This document shows positions 49,463-51,629 of a DNA stretch of 51,629 bases, in pieces; positions within the stretch are counted from its first letter, which is position 1; each line of letters begins with the position of its first letter. The translations under genes and the position numbers were made by a program. Source of the DNA: Burkholderiales bacterium (GTDB lineage: Bacteria; Pseudomonadota; Gammaproteobacteria; Burkholderiales; Casimicrobiaceae); assembly GCA_020853025.1 (NCBI GenBank), contig JADYZP010000012.1, positions 1 to 51,629 on the forward strand, read 5' to 3'. The notes beneath the pieces were generated by a model that saw only the letters and a list, made by a program, of their open reading frames with translations, made no database searches and was not told where the DNA came from.

Positions 49463-50590
49463 CTAATCGCCGAAGAATTCCTTGACCTTCTCGAACCAGC
49501 CCTTTGCGCGAGGATCGTGCCTGCCCGGGTCCTCCTGATTGAGCGCCTCCAGTTCGCGCAGCAACTCCTTCTGGCGCGTGGTCAGCTTGACCGGCGTTTC
49601 CACGGCGACGTGGCAGTAAAGGTCGCCCTGCGCCGAACCGCGGACGGGCCGGATGCCCTTGTTGCGCAGCCGGAAGGTCTGGCCGGTCTGCGTCTCTGGC
49701 GGGATCTTGATCGTGGCTTGTCCATCGAGCGTGGGGATCTCGAGTTCGCCGCCGAGCGCCGCCGTCGCGAAGCTGATCGGCATTTCGCAATGCAGGTCGG
49801 CACCCTCGCGCTGGAATACCGCGTGTTGCTTCAGGTTGACGACGACGTAGAGGTCTCCCGAAGGCCCGCCGTTCAATCCGGCCTCGCCTTCTCCGGTGAG
49901 TCGGATGCGGTCGTCCTGGTCGACGCCGGGGGGAATCTTGACCGACAGCGTCTTGTGCTTCTTGGTACGACCGGCACCGTGACAGGCCGCGCACGGGTCG
50001 GCCACGACCTTGCCTCGGCCGTGACAGTTCGGGCAGGTCTGCTGGATGGAAAAAAAACCCTGCGAGACACGGACTTCTCCGTGGCCATGGCAGGTCGGAC
50101 ACGTCTTCGGTTCGGTTCCGGGCTTCGCACCGGTGCCGTGACAGGTTTCGCAGCCCTCCATCGTCGGGATGCGGATCTTCACCTCGGCGCCGCGCGCGGC
50201 GTCCTCCAGCGACAGCTCGAGGTTGTAGCGCAGGTCGGCGCCGCGGTAGGCGCCGCTGCCCCTGCTGGCGCGGCCCTGCTGCCCGAAAATCTCGCCAAAG
50301 ATGTCGCCGAAGGCGTCGGCGAAGCCACCGAAGCCTTCGGGCCCTGCTCGCCCGCCCGCGGACTGATCGACACCGGCGTGGCCGAACTGGTCGTAGGCCG
50401 CGCGCTTGCGCGGATCCGTGAGGATCTCGTAGGCTTCCTTGGCCTCCTTGAACTTGGCTTCGGCGCCCTTGTCGTCCGGATTGCGATCCGGATGATGCTT
50501 CATCGCGAGCTTGCGGTAGGACTTCTTCAAATCCTCCTCGGTCGCGTCGCGATTGACGCCGAGGGTCGTGTAGTAGTCGCGTTTCGCCAT
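49463..50590 (-). CDS. dnaJ: Chaperone DnaJ (Hsp40)
   Basis: Co-chaperone that delivers substrates to DnaK and stimulates its ATPase. The 375-residue product (E. coli 376) has the J domain with HPD at 33-35, a Gly/Phe-rich linker, four zinc motifs ([32 protein letters not shown]) and two C-terminal beta domains. It follows dnaK by 208 bp. Confidence 0.98.
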   Translation of the reverse strand: MAKRDYYTTLGVNRDATEEDLKKSYRKLAMKHHPDRNPDDKGAEAKFKEAKEAYEILTDPRKRAAYDQFGHAGVDQSAGGRAGPEGFGGFADAFGDIFGEIFGQQGRASRGSGAYRGADLRYNLELSLEDAARGAEVKIRIPTMEGCETCHGTGAKPGTEPKTCPTCHGHGEVRVSQGFFSIQQTCPNCHGRGKVVADPCAACHGAGRTKKHKTLSVKIPPGVDQDDRIRLTGEGEAGLNGGPSGDLYVVVNLKQHAVFQREGADLHCEMPISFATAALGGELEIPTLDGQATIKIPPETQTGQTFRLRNKGIRPVRGSAQGDLYCHVAVETPVKLTTRQKELLRELEALNQEDPGRHDPRAKGWFEKVKEFFGD

Positions 50591-50696
50591 GGGAAAGAGC
50601 AGATTCTATGTGAAGCCCAGAGGGCGAGAGTTGAACATCCGGCCTGACAAGCGACTCATGATTGCAGCAGCGAGCAAGCTTCGTTTGATACGACAA

Positions 50697-50741
50697 GGCC
50701 GAGCTGAGCGTCGCAGTATTTCACGATGCTCGAACTCGGCC
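50697..50741 (-). other. Inverted repeat in the dnaK-dnaJ gap
   Basis: GGCCGAG (50697-50703) and CTCGGCC (50735-50741) are perfect 7-bp arms, with GAGC/GCTC as a second inner pair. On the minus strand it is followed by TTGTCG rather than a T run. It might lower read-through from dnaK into dnaJ or protect the dnaK mRNA end, but it is not a standard terminator. Confidence 0.4.
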
Positions 50742-50798
50742 AGATCTTCCGTCGCGCGCTGCCGTCGATCTTCGTCGAACGCCCGCCACGACGGAATA

Positions 50799-51629
50799 TC
50801 ACTTCTTGTCGGATTTGACCTCGGTGAACTCCGCATCGACGACCTTCTCGTCGTTCTTGCCGCCATCGCCGCCGTGCGCGCCGTCGCCTGCACCGGCCGA
50901 CGCGCCACCCGCCGCACCGGCAGCCGCCTGCGCCTGCGCGTACATGAGCTCACCCAGCTTCTGTGCGGCCTTCCCGAGTTCCTCGGCCTTGGCTTCGAGT
51001 TGTTCCTTGCCTGCGTCCTTCTGCTTCAGCAGTTCCTCGGCGTCCTTGACCGCGGCTTCGATCTTCGCCTTCTCGTCGGCATCCACCTTGTCGCCGTACT
51101 CGCCAAGCGACTTGTTCACGCTGTGCACCAGGGCATCGAGGCCGTTGCGCGCCTGTACCGTCTCCATCAACTTGCGGTCATCCTCGGCGTGCGCCTCGGC
51201 ATCCTTGACCATCTTCTCGATCTCGCCTTCGGTCAATCCCGAATTCGCCTTGATGGTGATCTTGTTCTCCTTGCCGGTCGCCTTGTCCTTTGCCGACACG
51301 TGCAGGATGCCGTTGGCGTCGATGTCGAAGGTCACCTCGATCTGCGGCATGCCGCGGGGCGCCGGCGGGATGCCCTCGAGGTTGAACTGGCCGAGGCTCT
51401 TGTTGCCCGAGGCCATGTCGCGCTCGCCCTGCAGCACGTGGATCGTCACCGCGCCCTGGTTGTCGTCGGCGGTCGAGAACACCTGCTGCGCCTTGGTCGG
51501 GATCGTCGTGTTCTTCTGGATCAGCTTGGTCAGTACGCCGCCCAGCGTCTCGATGCCGAGCGACAGCGGCGTCACGTCGAGTAGCAACACGTCCTTGACG
51601 TCGCCCTTCAACACGCCGCCCTGGATCGC
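50799..51629 (-). CDS. dnaK: Chaperone DnaK (Hsp70), C-terminal part (gene cut by window edge)
   Basis: The last 276 residues of DnaK. The reading starts just before the linker [18 protein letters not shown], so the window holds the linker, the substrate-binding beta domain ([41 protein letters not shown]) and the helical lid. The disordered tail is Gly/Ala/Asp-rich and ends [12 protein letters not shown]. The ATPase domain lies beyond 51629. Confidence 0.98.
   Translation of the reverse strand, partial: AIQGGVLKGDVKDVLLLDVTPLSLGIETLGGVLTKLIQKNTTIPTKAQQVFSTADDNQGAVTIHVLQGERDMASGNKSLGQFNLEGIPPAPRGMPQIEVTFDIDANGILHVSAKDKATGKENKITIKANSGLTEGEIEKMVKDAEAHAEDDRKLMETVQARNGLDALVHSVNKSLGEYGDKVDADEKAKIEAAVKDAEELLKQKDAGKEQLEAKAEELGKAAQKLGELMYAQAQAAAGAAGGASAGAGDGAHGGDGGKNDEKVVDAEFTEVKSDKK

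Overview
The window looks like chromosomal DNA of a GC-rich betaproteobacterium. The GC content is high, and the gene order exbB-exbD-lpxK-(Trm112-like)-kdsB-adk matches that of Burkholderiales and related orders. A [4Fe-4S] class I fumarase, an H1-like/SWIB protein, an IPTL-CTERM protein and a DUF4212/VC_2705-type symporter pair fit the same group. I cannot name a genus. There are no insertion sequences, phage genes or CRISPR arrays. Nearly all space is coding, and both window edges cut a gene (hppA on the left, dnaK on the right).

Layout. 1-7150 (minus): a pyrophosphate-linked group (hppA, PPi-dependent phosphofructokinase, adk) with a broken isomerase remnant, then an envelope operon (exbB-exbD-lpxK-Trm112-like-kdsB) and a YihY membrane protein. 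7181-12177: an MFS transporter, pdxH, gltS, a histone-like SWIB protein, a small acidic protein and htpX. 12292-21910: glnS, xseA, aroC, a very large DUF2339 membrane protein and an LplT-PlsC phospholipid-repair fusion. 22071-27809: thyA and folA, with the GlrK / YfhG-like lipoprotein / GlrR two-component operon between them. 27930-35592 (plus): tRNA-Leu(CAA), queA, an IPTL-CTERM protein, tgt, yajC, secD, secF and a DedA protein. 35596-44273: purB, an acetate-type symporter pair, a TPR protein, acs and fumarase. 44415-51629: a periplasmic binding protein coupled to a GGDEF-EAL protein, a MobA-like nucleotidyltransferase, an HI0933-type flavoprotein, dnaJ and dnaK.

The most interesting signal lies just downstream of glrR (22950-23476). 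Two perfect TGTC-N10-GACA dyads, the operator recognised by GlrR in enterobacteria, sit upstream of a correctly spaced sigma-54 -24/-12 promoter. About 305 nt further on is a strong intrinsic terminator. This is a complete, previously unannotated transcription unit on the minus strand. It carries either a 53-residue protein or a small RNA. In E. coli GlrR drives the small RNA gene glmY, which lies at the other end of the same operon, so this may be a functional counterpart in a betaproteobacterium.

Other points worth a second look: a cut-off C-terminus of a DsbA-fold isomerase abutting the phosphofructokinase gene; an IPTL-CTERM surface protein with its own promoter inserted in the normally tight queA-tgt-yajC-secDF order; an EF-hand-like loop in the acetate-type symporter; a binding protein translationally coupled to a c-di-GMP enzyme; and an inverted pair of DnaA-box-like 9-mers in the glnS-xseA gap.
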